Positions 1 through 6,718 are shown, counted from the stretch's first letter. The stretch: 16,377 nt of DNA from an uncultured Actinomyces sp. (GCA_938040725.1 CALHZX010000125.1:1-16377), one strand, 5' to 3'. The notes: generated from the sequence alone by a model not told the origin. Numbers and translations are program-made.

Positions 1-1130
1 ATGTCGGCGGCGATCGGGTGCGTGGTCGGCATCTGGTCCTGCGTGTAGGCCCAGATCTTGCGGTTCATCGCGAAGTTCGCCCATTCACCCACGTACCGCG
101 TGGCGGTTGCGATAGCGCTGGCGCCCTGGTTCTCGGCAAAGGATTCCTTCAGCCACAGGTCGTCCCACCACGAGGGTGTGGCGAGGTCTCCGAACCACAT
201 GTGGCACATTTCGTGCAGCGTTGTGTTCGCGCGGCGCTGACGCTCGGAGAACGTGGGCACCGAGCGCGAAATGTAGTTCTCGTTGAAGGTGATGCAGCCC
301 GGGTTTTCCATCGCGCCCAGGTTGTATTCGGGCACGTATACCTGGTCGTAGGAGCCCCACGGGAACGTGACACCGTAGCGCGCATGGTAGAAGTCGAGTC
401 CGGCGCGGGTCACCTCGAAGACGTCATCGGAGTCGAGGTAACGCGCAAGCGTACGACGACACAGGAGTCGCAGCGCCAGCTCAGCATGCCCGCCATCCGA
501 CGCGCCACCGCTCCAGGTGCCTCCCTCGATGACCGCCCACGGGCCAGCAACGATCGCCGTGATGTAGCTGGAGAGCGGGCGGGTCGCCGTGAAGTCATGG
601 CGGAGCGCGCCCGTCTCGCCAACGGACTCCACGCCTGTCTCAATCCCGTTGGAGGAGACAACCCAGCCCGCCGGTGCGATGACGTGGAATGTCCATTCTG
701 GCTTCACATCCGGCTGGTCGATGCACGGCCATGCGCGGTGGGCATCGTTGGGCTCGAATTGGGTGTAGAGGTAAACTTCGCCGTCCTCGGGATCGGTGTA
801 GCGGTGCAGGCCTTCACCGCTGCGTGAGTAGCGTGCGAGAGCGCGGACCTCCAGGGTGATGGGCTCCCCTACAGGAAGACCAGCGACCCAGACTCGGTCT
901 TCCTCATCCTCGAACGGGTGAGGGTGACCATTGAGGAGCACCTCGGTGACATCGCCCACGATGTCGATAAAGGTGCGGTCCTCGTCCGACGTCATCGTCA
1001 GCGTCGACGTCACGGGATAAGTGGGAATCGTGGTGTCCTGGGCTCCTTGGATATCGACCACGACGTCGATAGCTGAGACGTGTAGATGGGCAGCGCGATG
1101 TGTTGCTTCGTTGCGCGTCAAAATCTGCAT
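1..1130 (-). CDS. pepN: Aminopeptidase N, M1 family (N-terminal part, cut by window edge)
   Basis: Zinc metallopeptidase that removes N-terminal residues from peptides in the cytoplasm. The reverse strand reads 376 codons without a stop from ATG at 1130 to the window edge. The M1 substrate-anchoring motif GAMEN lies at residues 272-276. The zinc site HEMCH is at 306-310 and is followed after 18 residues by the third ligand E329 in LKESFAE, the classic HExxH-x18-E arrangement. Residues 1-195 match the M1 N-terminal beta domain, and the segment PCIDQP at about 135-140 is typical of the family. Full-length members are about 850-870 residues, so less than half is here. The start is supported by a TAGGAT box 7 bases upstream of the ATG, so translation is probably leaderless or nearly so. 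It is divergent from murE across a 72-bp gap. The family is certain; actinobacterial orthologues are called PepN. Confidence 0.95.
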   Translation of the reverse strand, partial: MQILTRNEATHRAAHLHVSAIDVVVDIQGAQDTTIPTYPVTSTLTMTSDEDRTFIDIVGDVTEVLLNGHPHPFEDEEDRVWVAGLPVGEPITLEVRALARYSRSGEGLHRYTDPEDGEVYLYTQFEPNDAHRAWPCIDQPDVKPEWTFHVIAPAGWVVSSNGIETGVESVGETGALRHDFTATRPLSSYITAIVAGPWAVIEGGTWSGGASDGGHAELALRLLCRRTLARYLDSDDVFEVTRAGLDFYHARYGVTFPWGSYDQVYVPEYNLGAMENPGCITFNENYISRSVPTFSERQRRANTTLHEMCHMWFGDLATPSWWDDLWLKESFAENQGASAIATATRYVGEWANFAMNRKIWAYTQDQMPTTHPIAAD

Positions 1131-1137
1131 GACACCT

Positions 1138-1143
1138 ATCCTA
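1138..1143 (-). promoter_or_regulatory. -10 box of pepN
   Basis: The reverse strand reads TAGGAT, then 7 bases, then the pepN ATG. The hexamer fits the actinobacterial TANNNT -10. Its distance to the start codon would put transcription initiation at or next to the ATG. No good -35 is visible 17-18 bases upstream. Confidence 0.55.
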
Positions 1144-1164
1144 CTGTGTCACGCCCGCTCTGTG

Positions 1165-1184
1165 TGGCGCGCGCCGCCGCGCCA
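1165..1184. promoter_or_regulatory. Inverted repeat between the pepN and murE promoters
   Basis: Perfect 7-bp arms TGGCGCG and CGCGCCA flank 6 bases. The element sits between the divergent -10 boxes of pepN and murE and covers the place where the murE -35 would be, so it could be an operator shared by both genes. Similar arms lie at the same place before der (2803-2845). GC-rich DNA can form such repeats by chance. Confidence 0.35.
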
Positions 1185-1190
1185 ACGAAC

Positions 1191-1196
1191 TACAGT
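1191..1196 (+). promoter_or_regulatory. -10 box of a leaderless murE transcript
   Basis: TACAGT is followed by exactly 6 bases and then ATG at 1203. This is the spacing expected when transcription begins on the A of the start codon. There is no Shine-Dalgarno sequence, and the box decides the start at 1203 over the in-frame upstream ATG at 1086, which lies inside pepN. Confidence 0.7.
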
Positions 1197-1202
1197 AGGG
1201 AC

Positions 1203-2783
1203 ATGACTTCAGTGATTGATATTCGCCCCACGGTTGCCCCAGTGTCACTCGCGACCGCGCTGTCGGGCCTGGAGATCCAGGGATTTTTCGCTCCCGATGG
1301 CGCCCCCGCGTCGATTGCGGACTCGACGCTGTGCCTTCGCGGCATCACCGTTTCTTCCGACGACTGCGAGCCGGAGTGGCTGTTCGTGGCAATTCCCGGC
1401 CTCAAGCAGCACGGCATTCGTTTCGCTCACGCGGCGATCGAGGCCGGGGCAAGCGCGATTCTCACAGATGAGGATGGGCGCACGCAGGCGTGTGAACGAG
1501 GCCTGGGCGTGCCCGTCGTGCAGGTGGCCGACCCGCGAGGAGTCGTTGCGCAGCTATGCGCCAACGTTTACGCATCCCCCGCTACGCGTCTGACGACGAT
1601 GGCCGTCACGGGCACGAACGGCAAGACCACAACCTCGTATCTGATGCGCGCAGCCATCGCGTCGCGTTTCCCCGACGCCTCGCTGTGCGGCACCGTAGAA
1701 ACGCACGTCGGCCCGATTTCGTTCGAGGCCGTACGTACGACCGCCGAGGCCCCCGTCATCGCCCGTTTCCTGGCAGCCACCGAGGAGTATGGTTGCGGAG
1801 CCGGTGTCATTGAGCTGTCCGCTCACGCTCTCTCGCTGCACCGCGTCGACGGAATCGTCTTCGACGTTGCGGCTTTCACAAACCTGCAGCACGACCACCT
1901 CGACTACTACGGCGACATGGAGAACTACTTCCAGGCGAAGGCTCTGCTGTTTACTCCTGAGCACTCTCGCCACGGCGTCGTGTGCGTCGACGATGAGTGG
2001 GGCCGTCGTCTCGCCCAGCAGGCCACCGTCCCTGTGACGACGGTGTCCGCACTGACAGACAACGACGCCGACTGGCAGGTTTGCGATGTGACGCCCGATA
2101 AGGCGATCGGTCGTACTGTCTTTACCCTCGTCGACCCGTCGGACGTCGGCCATCGCGTCGCGATGCCTATCCTCGGCGAGGTCAATATCCAAAACACCGC
2201 CGTCGCGATCGTCAGCGCCGTCAGCCTGGGCATTGAACTCGCCGATGTCATCTCAGCGATCGAGGATGCTCCCCAGATCCCGGGCCGCATGGAAAAAGTT
2301 AACCCAACGCCCGGTCGGCAGCCGCTCGTGATCGTCGATTACGCGCACACGCCAGAGGCGCTCGAGTGGACGCTGCGCTCGACACGTGAGCTCACGGAGG
2401 GAAACGTTGTCATCGTCTTCGGCACAGATGGCGACCGCGATGCCTCGAAACGTGAGGAGCTCGCTGCAATCGCTGCCCGCGAGGCAGACATCCTGTGGGT
2501 GACGGATGAAAATCCGCGCACCGAGGATCCCCAGTCGATTCGCGACTATCTGCTACGTGGCATCGCCTCCGTGCGCCCAGACATGGCTGACGTCACCGAG
2601 GTCACGACCTGCCGACGCGACGCCGTACGCCGTGCTATCCTCGCCGCCCAGCCCGGTGACACCGTCATCATCACAGGCAAGGGCGCCGAGTGGTATCAAG
2701 AGATCCAAGGGATCCACCACCGCTACAACGATGTTCCCGTCGCCGCCGAGGTCCTCGAAGGCGACGTGCGCGCGCACGAGTAA
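1203..2783 (+). CDS. murE: UDP-N-acetylmuramyl-tripeptide synthetase (MurE family)
   Basis: Cytoplasmic ATP-dependent ligase that adds the third amino acid (meso-DAP or a diamino acid such as Lys/Orn) to UDP-MurNAc-L-Ala-D-Glu in peptidoglycan precursor synthesis. The product is 526 residues, in the normal range. The N-terminal UDP-binding domain covers about 1-130. The central domain carries the P-loop TGTNGKTT (K141) and the carbamylated-lysine segment QAKALLF (K246). The C-terminal ligase domain includes VDYAHTP and the specificity segment TDENPRTEDP (435-443), which aligns with the DNPR signature of DAP-adding enzymes but has Glu instead of Asp in the first position; R439 is kept. The gene stands alone between pepN and der, not with murF/mraY/murD, so it may be a second MurE or a relocated one. 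Family certain; added residue not decided by sequence. Confidence 0.9.
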   Translation: MTSVIDIRPTVAPVSLATALSGLEIQGFFAPDGAPASIADSTLCLRGITVSSDDCEPEWLFVAIPGLKQHGIRFAHAAIEAGASAILTDEDGRTQACERGLGVPVVQVADPRGVVAQLCANVYASPATRLTTMAVTGTNGKTTTSYLMRAAIASRFPDASLCGTVETHVGPISFEAVRTTAEAPVIARFLAATEEYGCGAGVIELSAHALSLHRVDGIVFDVAAFTNLQHDHLDYYGDMENYFQAKALLFTPEHSRHGVVCVDDEWGRRLAQQATVPVTTVSALTDNDADWQVCDVTPDKAIGRTVFTLVDPSDVGHRVAMPILGEVNIQNTAVAIVSAVSLGIELADVISAIEDAPQIPGRMEKVNPTPGRQPLVIVDYAHTPEALEWTLRSTRELTEGNVVIVFGTDGDRDASKREELAAIAAREADILWVTDENPRTEDPQSIRDYLLRGIASVRPDMADVTEVTTCRRDAVRRAILAAQPGDTVIITGKGAEWYQEIQGIHHRYNDVPVAAEVLEGDVRAHE

Positions 2784-2802
2784 CGCACCGTTATCTGTGA
2801 AC

Positions 2803-2845
2803 TGGCGCGCCGCCGGGGCTCCCATCGGGCCTTTGCGGCGCGCCA
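2803..2845 (+). terminator. GC-rich hairpin between murE and der (terminator or operator)
   Basis: Perfect 11-bp arms TGGCGCGCCGC and GCGGCGCGCCA are separated by 21 bases. It starts 20 bp after the murE stop and ends 5 bp before the der -10 box. No T-run follows, so an attenuating hairpin for murE and a protein-binding site for der are both possible. Confidence 0.45.
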
Positions 2846-2850
2846 CGCCG

Positions 2851-2856
2851 TAGACT
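2851..2856 (+). promoter_or_regulatory. -10 box of a leaderless der transcript
   Basis: TAGACT plus exactly 6 bases precedes GTG at 2863. This is the same layout as murE, tag, parA and xerD here. No Shine-Dalgarno sequence or good -35 is present. Confidence 0.7.
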
Positions 2857-2862
2857 GGGCGG

Positions 2863-4416
2863 GTGAATGACTTTGACAATCAGCCCGACGCGCCCGCAGA
2901 ATTCGAGGCGGACGGCCTCAAGAACGACAGTGCCGACGAGGCCGTGGCCTCGCCTCTCGCGCTCGACCTGAGCGACGAGGAGACGCAGGCGCGTGCTCGT
3001 GTCATGCGCGCCAACCTCGATCAGTTCGATCTCGATGAGGAGGACCTGGCGCTTCTCGCTGGCGAAGCGGCGCTCGCGGAAGCAGACGATGTGTCCGCAG
3101 GGCTCCCCGTTCTCGCTGTCGTCGGTCGCCCAAACGTTGGAAAATCCACGCTCGTGAACCGTATTCTCGGGCGGCGCGAGGCCGTTGTGCAGGATACGCC
3201 CGGCGTGACTCGAGATCGTGTCTCCTACCCGGCCGAATGGGCGGGTCGCGACTTCACGCTCGTCGACACAGGCGGCTGGGAGATCGACGTCAAAGGTCTG
3301 GACCGTTCCGTTGCTGAGCAGGCAGAGATTGCGGTCGACCTAGCGGACGCTGTCGTGCTCGTCCTTGATGCGACCGTCGGCGTGACCGCCTCCGATGAAC
3401 GTATCGTCGAGATGCTTCGTTCGAAGAAGAAGCCGATTATCCTCGCAGCGAATAAGGTCGACTCGCCGCTGCAGGAGTCGGACGCGGCGTACCTGTGGAG
3501 CCTCGGATTGGGTGAACCCTACCCCATTTCTGCTCTGCACGGACGCGGTACCGGCGACCTACTCGATGTCGTCATGGAGGTCTTGCCCACCGAATCTGCC
3601 GTGGCCACGGCGCTGCCTTCTGGCGGCCCGCGTCGCGTCGCCCTGGTGGGGCGTCCGAACGTCGGCAAGTCGTCTCTGCTCAACGCCCTTGCAGGCGGCG
3701 AGCGTGTCGTCGTCAACGAGCTCGCAGGTACGACTCGCGATCCGGTTGACGAGCTCATCGAGCTGGATGGGCGCTCGTGGTGGTTCGTCGATACCGCTGG
3801 TATCCGCCGAAAGATGCACCGGACGACGGGTGCCGACTACTACGCGTCGATCCGTACTCAGGCCGCTATCGAAAAGGCGGAGGTCGCGCTGGTCCTCATC
3901 GATGGTTCGGCCCCTCTCACCGAGCAGGATGTGCGCGTCGTTCAGCAGGTGATCGATGCAGGACGGGCCCTCGTTGTCGTCACGAATAAGTGGGATCTCG
4001 TCGATGAGGAGCGCCAAAAGGAGATTAAGAACGAGCTTGAGCGTGAGCTCGTGCAGATCCAGTGGGCGCCGCGCATCAACCTCGCTGCTAAGACGGGATG
4101 GCACACGAATCGCATTGTGCGGGCTCTGGACACCGCGCTCGAAGGCTGGGAGACCCGTATCCCCACGGGGCAGCTCAATGCATTCCTCGGTCAGCTCGTC
4201 GCTGCTCATCCGCACCCGCTTCGCGGCGGCAAGCAGCCTCGTATCCTCTTTGGCACACAGGCGTCGAGCAAACCTCCGCGCTTCGTCCTGTTCACAACCG
4301 GATTCCTCGACCCCGGATACCGTCGTTTCATCGAGCGCCGTCTGCGTGAGACCTTCGGTTTCGCCGGGACACCAGTCCAGATCTCGGTGCGTGTGCGCGA
4401 GAGGCGCCGCAAGTAG
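2863..4416 (+). CDS. der: Ribosome assembly GTPase Der (EngA)
   Basis: Double-GTPase needed for maturation of the 50S ribosomal subunit. The protein is 517 residues. An acidic extension of about 80 residues, common in actinobacterial Der, precedes two G domains. The first has GRPNVGKST (88-96), DTGGW and NKVD. The second has GRPNVGKSS (263-271), DTAG and NKWD. The C-terminal KH-like domain follows, ending in the basic RVRERRRK. The GTG start is set by the leaderless -10 box 6 bases upstream. Its usual partner cmk lies 4.5 kb away on the opposite strand, which points to a rearrangement. The tandem G domains make the identification essentially certain. Confidence 0.97.
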   Translation: MNDFDNQPDAPAEFEADGLKNDSADEAVASPLALDLSDEETQARARVMRANLDQFDLDEEDLALLAGEAALAEADDVSAGLPVLAVVGRPNVGKSTLVNRILGRREAVVQDTPGVTRDRVSYPAEWAGRDFTLVDTGGWEIDVKGLDRSVAEQAEIAVDLADAVVLVLDATVGVTASDERIVEMLRSKKKPIILAANKVDSPLQESDAAYLWSLGLGEPYPISALHGRGTGDLLDVVMEVLPTESAVATALPSGGPRRVALVGRPNVGKSSLLNALAGGERVVVNELAGTTRDPVDELIELDGRSWWFVDTAGIRRKMHRTTGADYYASIRTQAAIEKAEVALVLIDGSAPLTEQDVRVVQQVIDAGRALVVVTNKWDLVDEERQKEIKNELERELVQIQWAPRINLAAKTGWHTNRIVRALDTALEGWETRIPTGQLNAFLGQLVAAHPHPLRGGKQPRILFGTQASSKPPRFVLFTTGFLDPGYRRFIERRLRETFGFAGTPVQISVRVRERRRK

Positions 4417-4440
4417 TCTTCAGGACAGGTCACAAGTAAG

Positions 4441-4470
4441 GGCGGGATGCCACATTGGTGGTATCCCGCC
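4441..4470 (+). terminator. Hairpin terminator after der
   Basis: A 13-bp stem (one G-U pair) with a 4-base ATTG loop: arms GGCGGGATGCCAC and GTGGTATCCCGCC. It begins 24 bp after the der stop codon. No T-run follows, which is common in high-GC actinobacteria. Confidence 0.75.
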
Positions 4471-4508
4471 CCGCTATCTGTCGCGCCCACTTGAGCCCGT
4501 CTACGCTG

Positions 4509-4547
4509 TTATCCACAGGCCACGACGGATTCGTACGAGTATCCACA
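4509..4547 (+). promoter_or_regulatory. Two DnaA-box-like sites, 30 bp apart
   Basis: TTATCCACA (4509-4517, the exact classical DnaA box) and GTATCCACA (4539-4547, one mismatch) are in the same orientation, and both continue with GG. Start-to-start distance is 30 bp, near three helical turns. They lie between the der terminator and the tag promoter, ending 16 bp before its -35. The role is inferred: DnaA control of tag or a DnaA-binding locus. Confidence 0.5.
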
Positions 4548-4563
4548 GGTCTGCCCTGACGCG

Positions 4564-4592
4564 TTGACGCAACTCTCGCCGGGGAGCAGGAT
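4564..4592 (+). promoter_or_regulatory. Promoter of tag (leaderless)
   Basis: A -35 of TTGACG (4564-4569), a 17-bp spacer and a -10 of CAGGAT (4587-4592) are followed by exactly 6 bases and the tag ATG at 4599. This is the only leaderless-type promoter in the window with a recognisable -35. The AGGA within the -10 could also be read as a weak Shine-Dalgarno sequence. Confidence 0.65.
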
Positions 4593-4598
4593 CACGTT

Positions 4599-5231
4599 AT
4601 GACTACTTCACACCACTCCCCTGTTCTCCTCCCCCTTCCCGATGGGCTGGTGCGGTGCAACGATGGCCTCGTACGTCCTACGTGGGCGTCCCACGACGAA
4701 CTCATCCGTGCCTATTACGATCATGAATGGGGACTACCCGTTCACGACGAGGTCGGCGTGTTTGAGTGCCTCGTTTTGGAGGGCTTCCAGGCTGGGCTCT
4801 CCTGGCGCACGGTACTGGCCAAACGCGACGCATTTCGCACTGCTTTTCGAGGTTTCGTCCCCGATCGCGTGGCAGCGTTCGACAACGCAGACATCGAGCG
4901 CATCCTCGCTGAGCCGGGCATTATTCGCAACCGTCGGAAGATAGAGGCGGCGATAACGAACGCCCGCGCGACGGTCGCCCTGCGAAGCGACGCCGATCCG
5001 AATGGTCCGTCGCATCTCGGCGACCTCGTCTGGTCCTACCGCCCTCAGCACGATCCGCGTCCCCGCTCGCAGGAGGAAGTGCCCACGCAGCTGCCGGAGT
5101 CGCAGGCTCTGGCCACAGACCTGAAGAGCAGGGGATTTCGATTCGTCGGTCCGACAACAGTGCTCGCGCTCATGGCCGCGATCGGCATCGTCAACACGGA
5201 CATCGTCGGGACGTACCGGCGCCCGGCGTAG
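4599..5231 (+). CDS. tag: DNA-3-methyladenine glycosylase I
   Basis: Base-excision repair enzyme that removes 3-methyladenine from alkylated DNA. At 210 residues it is slightly longer than E. coli Tag (187), mainly because of about 25 extra N-terminal residues. Conserved segments are AYYDHEWG (38-45), LEGFQAGLSW with the catalytic-pocket E61 and W69, GIIRNRRKI, and SRGFRFVGPTT near the C-terminus. The zinc ligands of the E. coli enzyme (C4, H17, H175, C179) appear replaced here: Pro27, Tyr40, Asp201 and Thr205 align there by eye. C20 could substitute for the first only if the alignment is shifted. The fold and base-pocket residues are kept, so an active zinc-free version is likely. It seems to be a single-gene unit. 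Confidence 0.92.
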   Translation: MTTSHHSPVLLPLPDGLVRCNDGLVRPTWASHDELIRAYYDHEWGLPVHDEVGVFECLVLEGFQAGLSWRTVLAKRDAFRTAFRGFVPDRVAAFDNADIERILAEPGIIRNRRKIEAAITNARATVALRSDADPNGPSHLGDLVWSYRPQHDPRPRSQEEVPTQLPESQALATDLKSRGFRFVGPTTVLALMAAIGIVNTDIVGTYRRPA

Positions 5232-5237
5232 GATCAC

Positions 5238-5258
5238 GACACGGTAGCTACACGTGTC
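5238..5258 (+). other. Short inverted repeat after tag
   Basis: GACACG and CGTGTC arms flank 9 bases that contain the palindrome GTAGCTAC. It lies 6 bp after the tag stop and about 33 bp before the next -10 box. It could be a weak terminator for tag or an operator for the PH-domain gene. No T-run follows. Confidence 0.3.
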
Positions 5259-5291
5259 TCTCGCACGTACTTACAGGCAGCCGCTATCTGG

Positions 5292-5297
5292 CATGAT
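5292..5297 (+). promoter_or_regulatory. -10-like box of the PH-domain gene (leaderless)
   Basis: CATGAT keeps the A2 and T6 of TANNNT and is followed by exactly 6 bases and ATG at 5304. There is no Shine-Dalgarno sequence. This is weaker than the murE/der/parA boxes because the first base is C. Confidence 0.45.
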
Positions 5298-5303
5298 GGT
5301 GTC

Positions 5304-5816
5304 ATGGCACTGTCACAGAAGCTTCTCAGCCAGGGCGAGATCATCGTCCGCCACATGCATACTCACATCAAGAAGCTGCTGCCAGCGATCATCGTCGAAT
5401 CCATCCTCGTCATCGCCGCCGCAGTTGGTTCCTTCTACGTCCCCGAGAACGCGCGCCACTGGGCGCTCGCAACCATCTGGATTGCCGTTCTTGTCCTGTC
5501 GATCCCGCTCATTCTCGTCCCGTGGATCAAGTGGATAACAACCACCTACACGGTGACCACGAAGCGCGTCATCACGCGTACGGGCGTCATCAAGCGCACC
5601 GGCCATGACCTGCCCCTTACTCGCATTTCGGACGTTCAAATCGAGAAGGATTTCGACGACCGCATCTTCGGCTGTGGCACGCTTGCCCTCCAGACCTCGG
5701 CAGACGACCCGCTGCTCCTACGTGACGTGCCGAAGGTTGAGAAGGTGCAGGTGGAGATTTCTAATCTGATCTTCCATGACATTCAGGGAGCTATCGACGC
5801 GGATCCGACGAGCTGA
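5304..5816 (+). CDS. Membrane protein with bacterial PH domain (bPH2/DUF304)
   Basis: A 170-residue membrane protein. Residues 1-25 are a cytoplasmic segment. Two hydrophobic segments follow at about 26-46 and 53-78, joined by a short external loop. Residues 82-155 match the bacterial PH-like domain 2: TYTVTTKRVITRTGVIKRT, then LTRISDVQIEKDF, a GCGTLALQT strand and a hydrophobic end strand. The motif of a strand starting Y-x-V-T-x-x-R-V and the L-x-x-I-x-D-V turn are typical of this family (pattern memory, not a search). The function of these proteins is generally unknown, and the domain is presumed to bind ligands or membrane partners. No operon partner is obvious: the DUF421 gene downstream has its own -10 box after a 35-bp gap. 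Confidence 0.85.
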   Translation: MALSQKLLSQGEIIVRHMHTHIKKLLPAIIVESILVIAAAVGSFYVPENARHWALATIWIAVLVLSIPLILVPWIKWITTTYTVTTKRVITRTGVIKRTGHDLPLTRISDVQIEKDFDDRIFGCGTLALQTSADDPLLLRDVPKVEKVQVEISNLIFHDIQGAIDADPTS

Positions 5817-5850
5817 TCACACCACGCCAAACCGCGTCCCCACATGCGAA

Positions 5851-5856
5851 TAGACT
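5851..5856 (+). promoter_or_regulatory. -10 box of the DUF421 gene
   Basis: TAGACT, identical to the der box. Exactly 6 bases later stands ATA (5863), which is in frame with the gene. In five other genes here (murE, der, tag, parA, xerD) this position is ATG or GTG. See the finding on the start codon. Confidence 0.6.
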
Positions 5857-5862
5857 GGCCTC

Positions 5863-6657
5863 ATATTCGACGTTCATGGTTTTGAAATGACGGTCTTTAA
5901 GCTCCTGATCGGTGTCACCCTGATCGTCCTCCACCTGCGCCTGACGGGCAAGCAGCAGACGGTCCAACTGACACCGATCGACTTTATCGGGAACTTTATC
6001 CCCGGTGGCATTATCGGCGGCGTCATCTACAACCAAGCATTCTCGTTCGCGGAGGACATCAGCTTCCTGCTCGTCACCTTTGGAATCATCTCCGGCCTGA
6101 ACTACCTGACGTCGAAGTTCATGTCGACCCGCTCGCTCGTGATGGGACAGGCGTACACGATCATTGAGGGCGGGCGATTTACTCAGGACGCGCTCGACAA
6201 CACGGATCACAAGCTCGACCCAGTCGAGTTTCTCGCAGAGCTACGCGGCATGGGCATCTTTTCACTGAGCGACATCAGCCTCGCACAACGCGAAGCCAAC
6301 GGCTCCCTGACGGTACGGCGCAAGGGCGAGGGCGGCGTCAACTACGTCCTGGTGTCCAGTGGCCAGGTCGTGACCGACAACCTCAAGTTGGCACATCGCG
6401 ACGAGCAGTGGTTGCGCACAGAGCTTTCGTCGGCGGGCGTCGGCGAAGTGGAGGATCTCTTCGTTGTCGAACTTGACGCCGACAACCGGCTGAACATCGT
6501 CGCTCAGACGGGAAACACAACTGCGATGACAGTGTCTGATCCGGCCGTCCACGAGGTTACGACAGTGACCGAGTTTCAGAATCCCGACTCTCAGGCTCCC
6601 ACGCTCGAGGACTTCGCTGTAGATGGCACGGACATTGCCGCTCCTCCCTCTGAATGA
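5863..6657 (+). CDS. DUF421/YetF-like membrane protein
   Basis: Membrane protein of the DUF421 family; function not established. The start is uncertain. The first standard codon is ATG 5887 (256 residues), but it has no Shine-Dalgarno sequence. An in-frame ATA at 5863 sits exactly where a leaderless transcript would begin and would add 8 residues (264 in total), closer to the N-terminal length I recall for relatives such as YetF. Counting from ATG 5887, hydrophobic helices lie at about 4-20, 33-49 and 57-76. Family signatures are LRLTGKQQTVQLTPIDF (17-33) and GGIIGGVIYN (40-49). A cytoplasmic DUF421 domain follows (LVMGQAYTIIEGG; ELRGMGIFSLSDISLA). The last 50 residues are acidic, Thr-rich and probably disordered. 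The gene is followed by a structured inverted-repeat element. Confidence 0.85.
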   Translation: MFDVHGFEMTVFKLLIGVTLIVLHLRLTGKQQTVQLTPIDFIGNFIPGGIIGGVIYNQAFSFAEDISFLLVTFGIISGLNYLTSKFMSTRSLVMGQAYTIIEGGRFTQDALDNTDHKLDPVEFLAELRGMGIFSLSDISLAQREANGSLTVRRKGEGGVNYVLVSSGQVVTDNLKLAHRDEQWLRTELSSAGVGEVEDLFVVELDADNRLNIVAQTGNTTAMTVSDPAVHEVTTVTEFQNPDSQAPTLEDFAVDGTDIAAPPSE

Positions 6658-6665
6658 TCTTGGGA

Positions 6666-6718
6666 GAGCCCTGTACGCACCGTACCGACCTCGTTCCCCC
6701 GCCACGAGGCCAGGGCTC
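6666..6718 (+). ncRNA. Possible three-way-junction RNA element or terminator after the DUF421 gene
   Basis: Three nested helices can form. P1 is GAGCCCTG (6666-6673) with CAGGGCTC (6711-6718), 8 bp. P2 is TACG (6674-6677) with CGTA (6681-6684) and a 3-base CAC loop. P3 is CCTCGT (6689-6694) with ACGAGG (6704-6709) and a 9-base loop. It starts 8 bp after the DUF421 stop. It may simply be an elaborate terminator; no T-run follows. Confidence 0.4.

Noticed and set aside
18..827. 269-codon plus-strand frame at the left edge
   Set aside because: It is antisense to pepN, whose frame has GAMEN and HExxH-x18-E motifs. The product has no protein-like features.
1554..4215. Minus-strand frames of more than 200 codons opposite murE and der
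   Set aside because: They are shadows in high-GC coding sequence; murE and der are intact on the plus strand.
5532..5540. DnaA-box-like sequence on the minus strand (TTATCCACT) inside the PH-domain gene
   Set aside because: It has one mismatch, is within coding sequence and is single; it is not counted with the paired boxes near tag.
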